The notes: generated from the letters alone by a model not told the origin. Shown: positions 18,001-27,087, counted from the stretch's first letter. The stretch: DNA of 32,805 nucleotides from Pseudomonadota bacterium (GCA_029780075.1 JAKOZI010000310.1:1-32805); one strand, 5' to 3'. Made by a program: numbers and translations.

Positions 18001-18561
18001 TTCGTAGGCCGGCCGCTGGCCGCACTCGAAGCCAGGAAGGAAACGCAGTTGCTTGCCGGCCTGGTGGTCGGCGTGCGCAGCAAGTTCACGGCGCGCGGCA
18101 AGATGGCTTTCATCCAGATCGACGACGGTACCACGGCGCTCGAAGTCTCGGTGTTCAACGAATTGCTGGAGGCCGAGCGCGCCAAGATCAGGGAAGACGA
18201 GGTGCTGATCATCGAAGGCCGTGTCCAGCGCGACGATTTCGCCGGCGAGGGCCGGGTGAAGATCGTCGCCGAGCGCCTGCTGACGCTCGCCGAAGCGCGC
18301 AGCCGCTTTGCCCGTCACCTGCGCCTGTCGCTCAATGGCCAGGCCAGCGGCAGCAATGCGCGCAGCGCCGCGCAGCGCCTGCGCAGCCTGCTCGCCCCAT
18401 ACACCCCCGGCGATTGCCCGGTACGCCTGTCCTATCGCAACGCTGACGCGGCCTGCGAACTGGCTTTCGGCGACGCCAACCGGGTTCGTCTCGAAGACGA
18501 TCTGCTGGCCGCGCTGCGTGAGTGGCTGAGCAGTGACAATGTCAGTGTAGACTACGCCTGA
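15091..18561 (+). CDS. dnaE: DNA polymerase III alpha subunit
   Basis: The 1156-residue replicative polymerase, close to the 1160 of E. coli DnaE. An N-terminal PHP domain begins FIHLRLHSEYSITDG and continues LALTDLSNLFGLVKFY. The palm holds GPGRGSGAGSVVAYALG and PDFDIDF, with catalytic Asp403 and Asp405; the third is probably Asp559 in KFDFLGLRN. AEYGFNKSHTAAYAVVTY, further on in the same polymerase core, is also typical. A helix-hairpin-helix region comes next, and the internal beta-clamp motif QVSLF is at residues 913 to 917. The OB fold that follows includes FTARGKMAFIQIDDG. The C-terminal tau-binding part is short but present. Two very large minus-strand frames overlap this gene and are codon-bias shadows. 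The gene stands alone, converging on yebC. Confidence 0.97.
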   Translation: MPETPFIHLRLHSEYSITDGIVRLNDAIARAASYGMPALALTDLSNLFGLVKFYYAARSKGIKPLLGSDVCIANETDPDRPGRLLLLCRSRQGYLQLCELLSRAYLAPRVRGRAEITRRMLQEVGVDGLIALSGAAAGDVGEALLQGNREQAASRARRWEDLFRGAFYLEVQRYGQAQQDQLVAATADLAAELELPLVATHPIQFLERDDFKAHEARVCIAEGYMLGDARRPRLYTEEQYFKSAAEMVELFADLPDALANAVEIARRCNLQITLGKSYLPDFPTPPGVTLDDFLRREAVAGLEVRLQQLFPDPAERAAQRPAYDARLQLETDTVVQMGFPGYFLIVADFINWAKHNGCPVGPGRGSGAGSVVAYALGITDLDPLRYALLFERFLNPERVSMPDFDIDFCQDNRWRVIEYVRQKYGAAAVSQIVTFGTMSSKAVIRDVGRVLDLPYSFCDQLSKLIPVETNKPLSLAKAIAAEPQLKARIENEEEVRDLFDLAARLEDLTRNVGMHAGGVLIAPGKLTDFCPVYSADGGGSVVSQYDKDDVEKVGLVKFDFLGLRNLTIIKLAVDYVEKLSGQRPDLAALAFDDPRAYQILKDGNTTAIFQVESEGMKKLVRKLAPDRFEDIIAVLALYRPGPLGSGMVDDFILRKKGQQKIDYYIDDLKVCLEPTYGVIVYQEQVMQIAQIIGGYTLGAADLLRRAMGKKKAEEMALHRDLMRDGAKKKGYDEKLAMQLFDLMEKFAEYGFNKSHTAAYAVVTYHTAWLKAHHCAAFMAATLSSDMDVTDSVKIFHDDAVANGLRILGPDVNASEYRFTPVDPSTIRYGLGAVKGTGEQAVNAILKVREAGGVFKDLFDFCRRADKRLVNRRTIEALVRAGAFDALDKHRARLLASVGIAMEAAEQAERNAMQVSLFDIFDAADSGGEQGPRYVDVPPWSERQKLNEEKLALGFYFSGHPFHGVQAEVSRFVGRPLAALEARKETQLLAGLVVGVRSKFTARGKMAFIQIDDGTTALEVSVFNELLEAERAKIREDEVLIIEGRVQRDDFAGEGRVKIVAERLLTLAEARSRFARHLRLSLNGQASGSNARSAAQRLRSLLAPYTPGDCPVRLSYRNADAACELAFGDANRVRLEDDLLAALREWLSSDNVSVDYA

Positions 18562-18580
18562 CTTGATCCCGGAACCTCCA

Positions 18581-18688
18581 ATGAGCGCGCTACCGAAAAA
18601 CGAACGCGCCGCATGGGCACCCGGCGAAGGCGAGCCGGCAGCCGCAGCCTATGCGCAGTCGCTGCGCGAGCGCTTTGCCGGAGCCTGA
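18581..18688 (+). CDS. Possible 35-residue small ORF after dnaE
   Basis: ATG 18581 opens a 35-codon frame ending in TGA at 18686 to 18688, 19 bases after the dnaE stop. The product would start MSALPKNERAAW and end LRERFAGA; it is rich in Ala, Glu and Arg, with no membrane segment. No strong ribosome site is seen, only GGAACC at 18571. I do not recognise it. It may be a real small protein, a relic, or chance in GC-rich DNA. Confidence 0.25.
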   Translation: MSALPKNERAAWAPGEGEPAAAAYAQSLRERFAGA

Positions 18689-18704
18689 CAACTTCCCTGA
18701 CCAG

Positions 18705-18725
18705 GGCCGTGTCGTCGGCACGGCC
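18705..18725. terminator. Hairpin between convergent dnaE and yebC
   Basis: GGCCGTG and CACGGCC form a 7-bp stem with a 7-base loop in the gap between convergent genes, 9 bases beyond the yebC stop. The position suits a two-way terminator, but neither side has a T tract, so the call is tentative. Confidence 0.35.
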
Positions 18726-18733
18726 ATCCGCGG

Positions 18734-19459
18734 TCAATCGTCGAGCACGACGCTGGTGTACACCTCCTGCACGTCATCGAGGCTTTCGAGTACGTCGATC
18801 AGCTTCTGCATGCGCAGCGCTTCGTCACCGGTGAGTGGTGTTTCGTTCTCGGCCTTCATCGTGACGTCGCCGAACTCGGCCTTGAAGCCGGCGGCGGCGA
18901 GCGCGTCCCTGACCGCCATGTAGTCGCTGGCGGCGGTGATCACTTCCACCGAGCCATCGTCGTTGGTCAACACGTCGTCCGCCCCGGCTTCGATCGCGGC
19001 GTCCATCAGTGCCGCCTCGTCGGTGCCCGGAGCAAACAGCATCTGGCCGCAGTGCCTGAACTGGAAGGCGACGCAGCCATCGGTGCCGAGGTTGCCGCCA
19101 TACTTGTTGAAGGCATGCCGGACGTCGGCGACGGTGCGGGTCTTGTTGTCGGTCAGGCAATCGACGATCACCGCCGCACCGCCGATGCCGTAACCTTCGT
19201 AACGAATTTCCACGTATTCGACGCCTTCGAGCTCGCCGGTTCCCTTCTTGATCGCGTTGTCGATCTTGTCCTTGGGCATGTTGACGCCCTTGCCCTTGTC
19301 GATCGCCAGTCGCAGGCGCGGGTTGAACGACGGGTCGCCGCCGCCCATCTTGGCGGCGACGGTGATTTCCTTGGCGATCTTGGAAAAGGATGCGCTGCGC
19401 TTTTCATCCTGGCGGCCCTTGCGGTGCTGGATGTTGGCCCACTTGGAGTGTCCTGCCAT
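18734..19459 (-). CDS. yebC: YebC/PmpR-family protein (TACO1-like)
   Basis: A 241-residue YebC-family protein, the usual length. The start [20 protein letters not shown] is diagnostic, so I place it at ATG 19459, preceded by AGAGGTCAG, although the frame is open upstream. Later segments ARMGG-like [19 protein letters not shown] and [19 protein letters not shown] are also typical. Members have been described as transcription regulators (PmpR) and, more recently, as translation factors that relieve ribosome stalling at proline-rich stretches, like mitochondrial TACO1. Which applies here cannot be told. It often sits beside ruvC, but here it lies between dnaE and a divergent HerA-like gene. Confidence 0.95.
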   Translation of the reverse strand: MAGHSKWANIQHRKGRQDEKRSASFSKIAKEITVAAKMGGGDPSFNPRLRLAIDKGKGVNMPKDKIDNAIKKGTGELEGVEYVEIRYEGYGIGGAAVIVDCLTDNKTRTVADVRHAFNKYGGNLGTDGCVAFQFRHCGQMLFAPGTDEAALMDAAIEAGADDVLTNDDGSVEVITAASDYMAVRDALAAAGFKAEFGDVTMKAENETPLTGDEALRMQKLIDVLESLDDVQEVYTSVVLDD

Positions 19460-19600
19460 GCTGACCTCTGATGTTTGCTGGTTTGGTGCGGGTGTTGCCC
19501 GGAGCAACAAAGCTGACCGCAAATGGTTGATAATCAAGCCCCGCATTCTAGCACTTCCGGTATTGTCCTCCCTCTCTGTCACCATTTCCCGGAGCTCATC

Positions 19601-21124
19601 ATGGTCAAACCTCTTCTCATCGCCAAACACGAAGACATTGAACTGGCGCTGCTGCCGGCGCTGGCCAACCGGCACGGCCTGATTACCGGGGCCACCGGTA
19701 CCGGCAAGACGATTACCCTGCAGCTTCTGGCCGAACGCTTTTCAGCGATCGGTGTGCCGGTGTTCATGGCTGACGTGAAGGGCGATCTGTCGGGCCTGGC
19801 GGCGCCCGGCAGCGTAACTCCCAAGCTGCAGGAGCGCCTGCAGGCGCTCGGCGTCGAGGACTACGCGCCGGCGAAATGTCCGGTCACCCACTGGGATGTC
19901 TTCGGCGCGCAGGGACACCCGGTGCGGGCAACCATTTCCGACATGGGGCCGGTCCTGCTCGCGCGGCTGCTGAATCTCAACGACACGCAGGCCGGCGTGC
20001 TGCAACTGGTGTTCCGCATTGCCGACGACAACGGCCTGCTGCTGCTCGATCTGAAGGACTTGCGGGCGATGATCCAGTATGTCGGGGAGAATGCCAAGAG
20101 CTTTACCACCGAATACGGCAACGTCTCGGCGGCCTCCATCGGCGCCATCCAGCGCGGCCTGCTGACTCTCGGCGAGCAGGGTGCCGAGGTTTTCTTCGGC
20201 GAACCGATGCTGGACATCGCCGACCTGATGCAGACCGACGACGGCCGGGGCGTGGTCAACATCCTTGCCGGCGACAAGCTGATGGGGTCGCCGCGACTCT
20301 ACTCGACGTTCCTGCTGTGGCTGCTTTCCGAGTTGTTCGAGCAACTGCCCGAAGTCGGCGACCTCGACAAGCCGAAGCTGGTCTTCTTCTTCGACGAGGC
20401 GCACCTGCTGTTCAACGAGGCGCCTGCGGCCCTGCTGGAAAAGATCGAGCAGGTGGTGCGGCTGATCCGCTCGAAAGGCGTGGGCATCTATTTCGTCACG
20501 CAGAATCCGCTCGATATCCCCGACACCGTCCTCGGGCAACTCGGCAACCGCGTGCAGCACGCGCTGCGGGCCTTCACGCCGCGCGACCAGAAGGCGGTGA
20601 AGGCCGCCGCCCAGACCTTGCGGGCCAACCCGAAGTTCGATGCCGAGACGGCGATTACCGAACTCGGTGTCGGCGAGGCGCTGGTTTCCTTCCTCGACGA
20701 CAAGGGGAGGCCGGGTGTCGTCGAGCGGGCCGCCATTCTGCCGCCGGCGTCGCGCATCGGTCCGCAGACCGCCGCAGAACGGCAGGCGACGATCACCACT
20801 TCGGCGATCTATGGCCATTACGAGAACGTGATCGATCGCGAATCGGCCTACGAGAAGCTCAAGGGCACAGCCGCCGCAACGGCGCAGAACGCGGATGCTC
20901 CGGCGCCGGTCGGCGCGCAGCCAGGCGGTGGTGGCTGGCTCGGTGGCCTGAGCGATCTGTTCGGCGGTTCCGGCGGCGGTCGGGCACGCGCCGGCGACTC
21001 GGTGATCGAGACCGCGGCCAAGAGCGCCGCACGCGCCATCGGATCGCAGGTGGGCCGCGAGATCATCCGGGGCGTACTGGGTTCGATTCTCGGCGGTGGT
21101 AGCGGCGGTTCGCGCCGCCGCTGA
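19601..21124 (+). CDS. HerA-like ATPase, DUF853 family (YjgR-like)
   Basis: A 507-residue HerA/FtsK-superfamily ATPase. I start at ATG 19601 with GGAG 6 bases before it. The Walker A motif TGATGTGKT is at residues 29 to 37, followed by the conserved [26 protein letters not shown] is Walker B, and [15 protein letters not shown] follows, as in DUF853 proteins such as E. coli YjgR. The C-terminal 70 residues are Ala/Gly-rich ([15 protein letters not shown]), with a basic tail. The cellular role of DUF853 is unknown; HerA relatives pump or unwind DNA, but no nurA-type nuclease gene is adjacent. It diverges from yebC over 141 bases. Confidence 0.88.
   Translation: MVKPLLIAKHEDIELALLPALANRHGLITGATGTGKTITLQLLAERFSAIGVPVFMADVKGDLSGLAAPGSVTPKLQERLQALGVEDYAPAKCPVTHWDVFGAQGHPVRATISDMGPVLLARLLNLNDTQAGVLQLVFRIADDNGLLLLDLKDLRAMIQYVGENAKSFTTEYGNVSAASIGAIQRGLLTLGEQGAEVFFGEPMLDIADLMQTDDGRGVVNILAGDKLMGSPRLYSTFLLWLLSELFEQLPEVGDLDKPKLVFFFDEAHLLFNEAPAALLEKIEQVVRLIRSKGVGIYFVTQNPLDIPDTVLGQLGNRVQHALRAFTPRDQKAVKAAAQTLRANPKFDAETAITELGVGEALVSFLDDKGRPGVVERAAILPPASRIGPQTAAERQATITTSAIYGHYENVIDRESAYEKLKGTAAATAQNADAPAPVGAQPGGGGWLGGLSDLFGGSGGGRARAGDSVIETAAKSAARAIGSQVGREIIRGVLGSILGGGSGGSRRR
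21101..21122. repeat. GC-rich 8-bp hairpin over the end of the HerA-like gene
   Basis: AGCGGCGG and CCGCCGCT flank a 6-base TTCGCG loop, reaching the first base of the TGA stop codon. It could slow ribosomes or help end transcription, but lacks a T tract. It may simply reflect the coding of a Gly-Ser-Arg tail. Confidence 0.3.
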
Positions 21125-21231
21125 CCGGTCGCCGTTGGCGGATTTCGTCCTCTTGTTGTCCGGTTGCGGTATCGTCAGGCCAGTCATTGCCCTTTAAGAT
21201 CGCCTCACATTCAACAAGAGGAGGTCCTGAA

Positions 21232-21819
21232 ATGTCCGCTGATGATCATGTCGTGGGGGGGCGCCGTAGTGCGCTGCTGGTGATCGACGTGCAGGAGTCG
21301 TTCCGCCGGATGCCGTTCTGGTCCGAGGCCGACGTACCGGCCTTCAAGGAGGCCTTGCTGCGACTCGACGCCGGCTGTCGCGCACAGCACGTGCCGGTGG
21401 TACACATTTTTCACGTCGGTCAGTCGGGGCCATTCACCGAGGACTCCGGCTACGTACGCGCGCTCGACTGGTTGCCGGGTTCGCCATCGGTGAGCTTCTG
21501 CAAGCACACCCACAACGCCTTTTCGGATACCGGGCTTGATTTGTGGCTGCGCCGCCGCGGCATCGAGCGTCTGATCATTGCCGGCATCCGCACCGAGCAA
21601 TGCTGCGAGACGACGACGCGGGTCGCGTCGGACATCGGTTACCCGGTCGATTTCGTGACCGAAGCGACGCTGACCTTCCCGATGACGCATGCGTCCAGCG
21701 GCCGGACCTATACGCCCGCGGAAATCAAGGAACATGCCGAACTCGTGCTGGCCGGACGCTTTGCGCGCATCGTGAACGTCGATGAATGCCTGGCTGGCCT
21801 GGGAGACGGACGTGCTTGA
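21232..21819 (+). CDS. Isochorismatase-like cysteine hydrolase
   Basis: A 195-residue member of the isochorismatase/nicotinamidase superfamily. ATG 21232 is preceded by AAGAGGAGGT, a near-perfect ribosome site. The catalytic triad can be read as Asp19 in LLVIDVQESF, Lys91 in SFCKHTHNAF, and Cys124 in GIRTEQCCETT, where the next residue is Cys instead of the usual Val. Such enzymes cleave C-N or C-O bonds in substrates such as nicotinamide, N-carbamoyl compounds or isochorismate. The substrate here is not predictable, and no siderophore genes are near. The end overlaps the DUF1272 gene by 8 bases, and a GlxA-like regulator follows, suggesting a small catabolic or stress unit. Confidence 0.85.
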   Translation: MSADDHVVGGRRSALLVIDVQESFRRMPFWSEADVPAFKEALLRLDAGCRAQHVPVVHIFHVGQSGPFTEDSGYVRALDWLPGSPSVSFCKHTHNAFSDTGLDLWLRRRGIERLIIAGIRTEQCCETTTRVASDIGYPVDFVTEATLTFPMTHASSGRTYTPAEIKEHAELVLAGRFARIVNVDECLAGLGDGRA

Positions 21820-22093
21820 ACTGCGCCCCAACTGCGAGGCCTGCAATCGCGACTTGCCGCCCGATTCGCCGGAGGCGATGATCTGCTCCTTCGAGTGTAC
21901 TTTCTGTACCGATTGCGTGCGCACACGCCTGGCCGGCCGCTGCCCGAACTGCGGTGGCGAGTTGCAGCGCCGGCCGATTCGCCCCGCAGACAGACTGGCG
22001 CACCATCCGGCGTCGACGCGGCGCGTCTTCAGGCCGCTCGCCGGCACGCCGAGCGTCGCGACGGTCGGGGTCGCCGAAACGACGGCGCGCTGA
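21812..22093 (+). CDS. DUF1272 zinc-ribbon protein
   Basis: A 93-residue small cysteine-rich protein. I choose GTG 21812, where GGGAG lies 6 bases before it and the family-typical LELRPNCEACNRDLPPDS begins at once; ATG 21782 would add ten unsupported residues inside the preceding gene. Paired cysteines in CEAC, ICSFECTFC, DC and CPNC are arranged like a two-site zinc binding module. GRCPNCGGELQRRPIRP is the usual DUF1272 ending, and about 30 Arg/Ala-rich residues follow it. The function of DUF1272 is unknown. It overlaps the hydrolase gene by 8 bases, so the two are likely translated together. Confidence 0.85.
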   Translation: MLELRPNCEACNRDLPPDSPEAMICSFECTFCTDCVRTRLAGRCPNCGGELQRRPIRPADRLAHHPASTRRVFRPLAGTPSVATVGVAETTAR

Positions 22094-22097
22094 AGCG

Positions 22098-22184
22098 ATG
22101 CGACCGCTGGATCTTGCGCTGGCAATGCTGGTGGTCAAGCTTTTCGCCACCCGCCTGCTGGCCTGGCTCCGGAGTCGCGCATGA
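22098..22184 (+). CDS. Possible 28-residue hydrophobic peptide
   Basis: ATG 22098 opens a 28-codon frame ending in a TGA that overlaps the regulator start as ATGA. The product begins MRPLDLALAMLVVKLFA and ends LLAWLRSRA. One amphipathic or membrane-spanning helix with flanking arginines fits a small membrane peptide. It begins 4 bases after the DUF1272 stop. The spacing on both sides is operon-like, but the ribosome site is weak (GAAG), so this could be chance. Confidence 0.35.
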   Translation: MRPLDLALAMLVVKLFATRLLAWLRSRA

Positions 22185-23137
22185 CCCTCGCGGTGTGGTT
22201 TGTGCTGACGCCCAACGTCCTGATGCTCGACTATGCCGGCCCGGCCGAGACGCTGCGCATGGCCGCCGAAATGGGCGGCCAACTGGTCGTCCATACCTGT
22301 GCGCCGGTACCCCGGCTGCGTACTTCGCTCGGTGTCGAACTGGCCGGACTCGCGGCCTTGCCGGCGCATCTGCCGCCGCGCAGCCTGGTGATCGTTGCCG
22401 GCAACAGCCATGAGGCCGAAGACTATGCGCGTCCCGAGGCGCACGCCGTTGTCTCCTGGCTGCGCCGTGCGCCGCAGCCCGATACCCGCGTCGCCAGCAT
22501 CTGCTCCGGTGCGCTGCTGCTGGCCGCGGCCGGTCTGCTCGATGGCCGCCGCCATTGCACCACGCACCACAGCCTGATCGAGGAGCTGCGGGCAGCCGCA
22601 CCGACGGCGAAGGTCGAGGAGAACCGCGTCTTCGTCGAAGACGGGCCGGTCCTCACCAGCGCCGGCATTACCACGGGTATCGACCTGGCCCTGTACCTGA
22701 TCGAACGTCACGCCGGCGCTGAGCTGGCCGCTCGCGTCGCGCGTCGGCAGGTCGTCTACCAGCGCCGCAGCGGCAATGACCCGCAGCTTTCCGCGTGGCT
22801 GGACCATCGCAACCACCTGCATCCGGCGGTTCATCGCGTGCAGGACGCCATCGCGCAGGATCCTGCCCGCTCCTGGTCGCTCGAAGAACTGGCCGGGCAG
22901 GCGCACGTCAGCGCCCGGCACCTGACGCGGTTGTTTGCCGAGCACGCAGGGATCGGCGTCGTCGGTTACCAGCAAGGGCTGCGAATCGCCCGCGCGCGCG
23001 AACTGCTTGCCGACCGGCAACTGTCGGTCGAGCGCGTCGCCGAGCTGGCCGGATTTGCCTCGGCGCGCGATTTCCGGCGCGTCTGGCGACGTTACGAGGC
23101 CTGCACGCCAAGCGCTTTGCGGGCCGCCGATGGCTGA
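22181..23137 (+). CDS. GlxA-family AraC-type transcriptional regulator
   Basis: A 318-residue regulator with an N-terminal DJ-1/PfpI-like domain and a C-terminal AraC double helix-turn-helix. The first domain starts AVWFVLTPNVLMLDYAGPAE and includes ASICSGALLLAAAGLLDG, where the Cys sits at the nucleophile-elbow position of the fold, then TTHHSLIEEL. The HTH pair is visible in WSLEELAGQAHVSARHLTRLF and VERVAELAGFASARDFRRVW. GlxA-like proteins commonly sense small nitrogenous metabolites and control nearby catabolic genes. The isochorismatase and DUF1272 genes just upstream are the obvious candidate targets. GGAG lies 7 bases before ATG 22181. Confidence 0.9.
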   Translation: MTLAVWFVLTPNVLMLDYAGPAETLRMAAEMGGQLVVHTCAPVPRLRTSLGVELAGLAALPAHLPPRSLVIVAGNSHEAEDYARPEAHAVVSWLRRAPQPDTRVASICSGALLLAAAGLLDGRRHCTTHHSLIEELRAAAPTAKVEENRVFVEDGPVLTSAGITTGIDLALYLIERHAGAELAARVARRQVVYQRRSGNDPQLSAWLDHRNHLHPAVHRVQDAIAQDPARSWSLEELAGQAHVSARHLTRLFAEHAGIGVVGYQQGLRIARARELLADRQLSVERVAELAGFASARDFRRVWRRYEACTPSALRAADG

Positions 23138-23263
23138 AGCACCGCCGTCGCGGCCGAGCATTGCTTGCCCAGTGCCGCCATTTCCGGCAAAACCTGCCGT
23201 TGATGCGGCAAGCCGGCGTAATATGCCAAACAATACGCCCATTGCCCTGCGGAGCATCCCCGG

Positions 23264-25624
23264 TTGTCCGACAAGAAGAAGCTCTCCGAGCGCGACATCT
23301 GCACCCAGTACATCAACCCGGCCCTGCAGCGTGCGGGCTGGGACTTCGCCATGCAGGTGCGGGAAGAGGTCAGCTTCACCAAAGGCCGCGTCATCGTGCG
23401 TGGCAAGCTGCACACCCGTGGCAGGCAGAAACGCGCCGACCACGTCCTCTACTACGCGCCCAACCTGCCGATCGCCGTGATCGAGGCCAAGGACAACAGG
23501 CACACGCTCGGCGACGGCATGCAACAGGCGCTGGGTTATGCGGAAACGCTGGACACGCCCTTCGCCTTCAGCAGCAACGGTGACGGCTTCCTGATGCATG
23601 ACCGAACCGGGCAGCACACCCCGATCGAGCAGGCGCTTGCCCTCGACGATTTCCCCGGACCAGAGGAACTCTGGCAGCGTTATTGCTGCTGGAAGGGCAT
23701 CGCCAGCACTGAAAAGCGGGCAACGGTCGAAACGCCGTACTACGACGACGGCAGTGGCAAGACGCCACGCTACTACCAGGTCATCGCCATCAACCGCACC
23801 ATCGAAGCCATCGCCAGGGGGCAGAGGCGCCTCCTGCTGGTCATGGCGACCGGCACCGGCAAGACCTATACCGCCTTCCAGATCATCTGGCGGCTGTGGA
23901 AGTCAAAGGCCAGGAAACGAATCCTCTTCCTGGCCGACCGCAACATCCTCGTCGATCAGACCCGGACCAACGATTTCAAGCCCTTCGGCCCGGCGATGAC
24001 CAAGATCAGCAACCGTCAGGCCAACAAGGCCTTCGAAATTTACCTCTCGCTCTATCAGGCGGTCACCGGCCATGACGAGGAGAAAAACATCTACAAGCAG
24101 TTTTCGCCGGACTTCTTCGACCTGGTGGTCATCGACGAATGCCACCGCGGCAGCGCCGCCGAAGATTCGGCCTGGCGCGAAGTACTCGACTACTTCTCCG
24201 GCGCCACGCACATCGGCCTCACCGCGACGCCCAAGGAAACGCGGGACGTTTCCAGCACCCAATACTTCGGCGAAGCGGTGTACACCTACTCGCTGCGGCA
24301 AGGCATCGACGACGGCTTCCTCGCACCCTACAAGGTCGTGCGCATCGACATCGACAAGGACCTGCAGGGCTGGCGCCCCGCAAAGGGACAGACCGACAAG
24401 CACGGCCAGTTGATCGAAGACCGCATCTACAACCAGAAGGATTTCGACCGTACGCTGGTCCTCGAGACGCGCACCGAACTCGTCGCCCGCAAGATCACCG
24501 AATACCTCAAGGCCATCGACCCGTTCGCCAAGACGATCGTCTTCTGCGAGGACATCGACCACGCCGAGCGCATGCGCCAGGCGCTGGTCAACCTCAACCC
24601 CGAGCGCATCAAGGAAAACCGCAAGTATGTGATGCGCATCACCGGCGATGAGCAGGAAGGCAAGGCCGAACTCGACAATTTCATCAACCCGGAAAGTCGC
24701 TATCCGGTCATCGCCACCACCAGCAAGCTGCTGACCACCGGCGTCGATGCGCAGACCTGCAAATTCGTCGTCCTCGACCAGCGCATCCTGTCGATGACCG
24801 AATTCAAGCAGATGATCGGTCGCGGCACGCGCATCAACGAGGATTTCGACAAATACTGGTTCACCATCATGGATTTCAAGAAGGCGACCGAGTTGTTCGC
24901 CGACCCGGCTTTTGATGGCGATCCGGTGCAGATCTTCGAGCCGCAAGGCGAAGAATCACCCGTGCCTCCCGATGCGCCTGGCCTGCCCGGAGACGACGAT
25001 GCGCTGCCGCCACCCGAACCGCCACTGCCGCCAGAACCACCGGGCGAAGGGCGCGTCAGGTACGTCATCGGCGGCGAAGTCGTGGTCTACGTCGTCGCCG
25101 AGCGCGTGCAGTACTACGGCCCCGATGGCCGGTTGATCACTGAATCGCTCAGGGACTACACCCGCCGCGCGGTGCGCAAGGAATTCGCCTCGCTCGATGA
25201 CTTCCTGCGTCGCTGGAGCAGCGCCGACAGGAAGCAGGCCGTCGTCGAAGCACTCGAAGCCCAGGGCGTGCTCCTCGAAGCGCTGGCCGATGAAGTCGGC
25301 AAGACACTCGGGAAGTCCTTCGATCCGTTCGACCTGATCTGCCACGTCGCCTTCGACCGTCCGCCCCTCTCCCGCCGGGAGCGCGTCGAGCAGATCAGAA
25401 CGCGGGACATTTTCAGCCGATACGGCGAGCAGGCCCAGCGGGTCCTGGCCGGGCTGCTCGACAAGTACGCCGACGCCGGCATTCAGGACCTCGAAAACAT
25501 CAGCATCCTCACCCTCGATCCCTTCAACCGGCTTGGCACCCCGCACGAGCTGGTCCGCGCCTTCGGCGGCAAGCCCGCCTACCTCAAGGCCGTCCACGAC
25601 CTCGAACAACAACTCTACGCCTGA
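23264..25624 (+). CDS. hsdR: Type I restriction enzyme R subunit (EcoEI-like)
   Basis: A 786-residue motor and nuclease subunit. I start at TTG 23264, with GGAG at 23251, because the [20 protein letters not shown] start fits the family and no ATG lies before the nuclease core. The nuclease site has IEAK (Glu74, Lys76) in the N-terminal domain. The helicase part has Walker A ATGTGKT at 195 to 201, the DECH box at 291 to 294, GLTATPKET, and [12 protein letters not shown] as motif VI. A proline-rich linker ([11 protein letters not shown]) leads to the C-terminal region typical of EcoEI-type R subunits, which binds the methylase core. It translocates DNA and cuts far from unmethylated sites. hsdM starts 12 bases downstream. 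Confidence 0.93.
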   Translation: MSDKKKLSERDICTQYINPALQRAGWDFAMQVREEVSFTKGRVIVRGKLHTRGRQKRADHVLYYAPNLPIAVIEAKDNRHTLGDGMQQALGYAETLDTPFAFSSNGDGFLMHDRTGQHTPIEQALALDDFPGPEELWQRYCCWKGIASTEKRATVETPYYDDGSGKTPRYYQVIAINRTIEAIARGQRRLLLVMATGTGKTYTAFQIIWRLWKSKARKRILFLADRNILVDQTRTNDFKPFGPAMTKISNRQANKAFEIYLSLYQAVTGHDEEKNIYKQFSPDFFDLVVIDECHRGSAAEDSAWREVLDYFSGATHIGLTATPKETRDVSSTQYFGEAVYTYSLRQGIDDGFLAPYKVVRIDIDKDLQGWRPAKGQTDKHGQLIEDRIYNQKDFDRTLVLETRTELVARKITEYLKAIDPFAKTIVFCEDIDHAERMRQALVNLNPERIKENRKYVMRITGDEQEGKAELDNFINPESRYPVIATTSKLLTTGVDAQTCKFVVLDQRILSMTEFKQMIGRGTRINEDFDKYWFTIMDFKKATELFADPAFDGDPVQIFEPQGEESPVPPDAPGLPGDDDALPPPEPPLPPEPPGEGRVRYVIGGEVVVYVVAERVQYYGPDGRLITESLRDYTRRAVRKEFASLDDFLRRWSSADRKQAVVEALEAQGVLLEALADEVGKTLGKSFDPFDLICHVAFDRPPLSRRERVEQIRTRDIFSRYGEQAQRVLAGLLDKYADAGIQDLENISILTLDPFNRLGTPHELVRAFGGKPAYLKAVHDLEQQLYA

Positions 25625-25636
25625 GCCACCCACGCC

Positions 25637-27085
25637 ATGTCGATCAGCACCACCATCAAATCCATCCAGGACATCATGCGCAAGGATGTCGGCGTCGACG
25701 GCGACGCGCAGCGCATCGGCCAGCTGGTCTGGATGTTCTTCCTGAAGATTTACGACGACAAGGAAAGCGAATACGAGCTGCTTGACGACGCCTATCGCTC
25801 GCCGATCCCCGCGCCCCTGCGCTGGCGCAACTGGGCCGCCGACGCCGAAGGCATCACCGGCGACGACCTCCTCGACTTCGTCAACAACCAGCTCTTCCCG
25901 ACGCTCAAGAACCTGCAACCGGCGCCGCACGACCAGCGCGGCTTCGTCATCCGCAGCGTTTTCGAGGATGCCTACAACTACATGAAGTCGGGTCACCTGA
26001 TGCGTCAGGTGATCAACAGGATCGTCGGCGGCGTCGACTTCAACAAGGCGCAGGACCGCCACCTCTTCGGCGACCTCTACGAGCAGATCCTGCGCGACCT
26101 GCAGAACGCCGGCAACGCCGGCGAGTACTACACGCCGCGGCCGGTCACCCAATTCATCGTCGACAGGGTCAACCCGCAGCTCGGCGAGAAGATTCTCGAC
26201 CCGGCGTGCGGCACCGGCGGCTTTCTCACCTGCGCCATCGAGCACGTGCGCCAGCACCAGGTCAGGACCGTCGACGACGAGCGGCGGCTGCAGCAGAGCA
26301 TCCACGGCGTCGAGAAAAAGCCGCTGCCGCACCTCTTGTGCACCACCAACATGATCCTGCACGGGTTCGACGTGCCGACCAACGTCCGCCACGACAACAC
26401 GCTGGCGCGGCCGCTGCGCGACTACGGCCCGAAGGATCGGGTGGACGTCATCGTTACCAACCCGCCGTTCGGCGGCATGGAAGAAGACGGCATCGAAAAC
26501 AACTTCCCCGCCAGCTTCCGCACCCGCGAAACCGCCGACCTCTTCCTGGTGCTGATCATGCACCTGCTGAAAGATGGCGGCCGCGCTGCGCTGGTGCTGC
26601 CCGACGGCACGCTGTTCGGCGAAGGCATCAAGACGCGCATCAAGGAGCAACTGCTCGAAACCTGCAGGCTGCACACCATCGTGCGCCTGCCCAACGGCGT
26701 CTTTGCCCCCTACACCGGCATCAAGACCAACCTGCTGTTCTTCACCAAGGGCTCGCCGACGCAGGACGTCTGGTTCTACGAACACCCCTATCCGCCCGGC
26801 GTGAAGAACTACAACAAGACCCGGCCGATGCGCATCGAGGAGTTCGACGCCGAGAAGGCCTGGTGGAACGATCGCGTCGAGAACGAACACGCGTGGAAGG
26901 TCAGCGCCGACGACATCAAGGCGCGCAACTACAACCTCGACTTCAGGAATCCGCACAGCCCGGATGCCGTCGTCCATGACCCGGCACTACTGCTGGCAGA
27001 ATACGCGGCCTTGCAGGCGCAAATTGGCGAGACGCGGGCTACACTTAAAGGTGTTCTGAACGCCGCACTACACGGAGGCCAATGA
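25637..27085 (+). CDS. hsdM: Type I DNA adenine methyltransferase M subunit
   Basis: A 482-residue HsdM. The N-terminal helical HsdM_N domain (SISTTIKSIQDIMRKDVGVD) precedes the catalytic domain. The SAM motif DPACGTGGF is at residues 188 to 196, and the catalytic NPPF of N6-adenine methylases is at 275 to 278. GEYYTPRPVTQFIVD before the SAM motif is also typical. It methylates adenine in the sequence chosen by HsdS and, with HsdR, forms the restriction complex. The gene follows hsdR at 12 bases. Instead of hsdS, a DUF4160 gene follows after 2 bases; hsdS itself is about 810 bases away. Confidence 0.95.
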   Translation: MSISTTIKSIQDIMRKDVGVDGDAQRIGQLVWMFFLKIYDDKESEYELLDDAYRSPIPAPLRWRNWAADAEGITGDDLLDFVNNQLFPTLKNLQPAPHDQRGFVIRSVFEDAYNYMKSGHLMRQVINRIVGGVDFNKAQDRHLFGDLYEQILRDLQNAGNAGEYYTPRPVTQFIVDRVNPQLGEKILDPACGTGGFLTCAIEHVRQHQVRTVDDERRLQQSIHGVEKKPLPHLLCTTNMILHGFDVPTNVRHDNTLARPLRDYGPKDRVDVIVTNPPFGGMEEDGIENNFPASFRTRETADLFLVLIMHLLKDGGRAALVLPDGTLFGEGIKTRIKEQLLETCRLHTIVRLPNGVFAPYTGIKTNLLFFTKGSPTQDVWFYEHPYPPGVKNYNKTRPMRIEEFDAEKAWWNDRVENEHAWKVSADDIKARNYNLDFRNPHSPDAVVHDPALLLAEYAALQAQIGETRATLKGVLNAALHGGQ

Positions 27086-27087
27086 CC

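Noticed and set aside
21725-23617. Minus-strand 630-codon frame over the DUF1272, regulator and hsdR starts
   Set aside because: It crosses four well-supported plus-strand frames and has no recognisable domain or ribosome site.
24956-26977. Minus-strand 673-codon frame opposite hsdR and hsdM
   Set aside because: The translation is dominated by Val, Asp and Glu, mirroring the codons of the real genes. It spans the junction of two clear genes and shows no motif.
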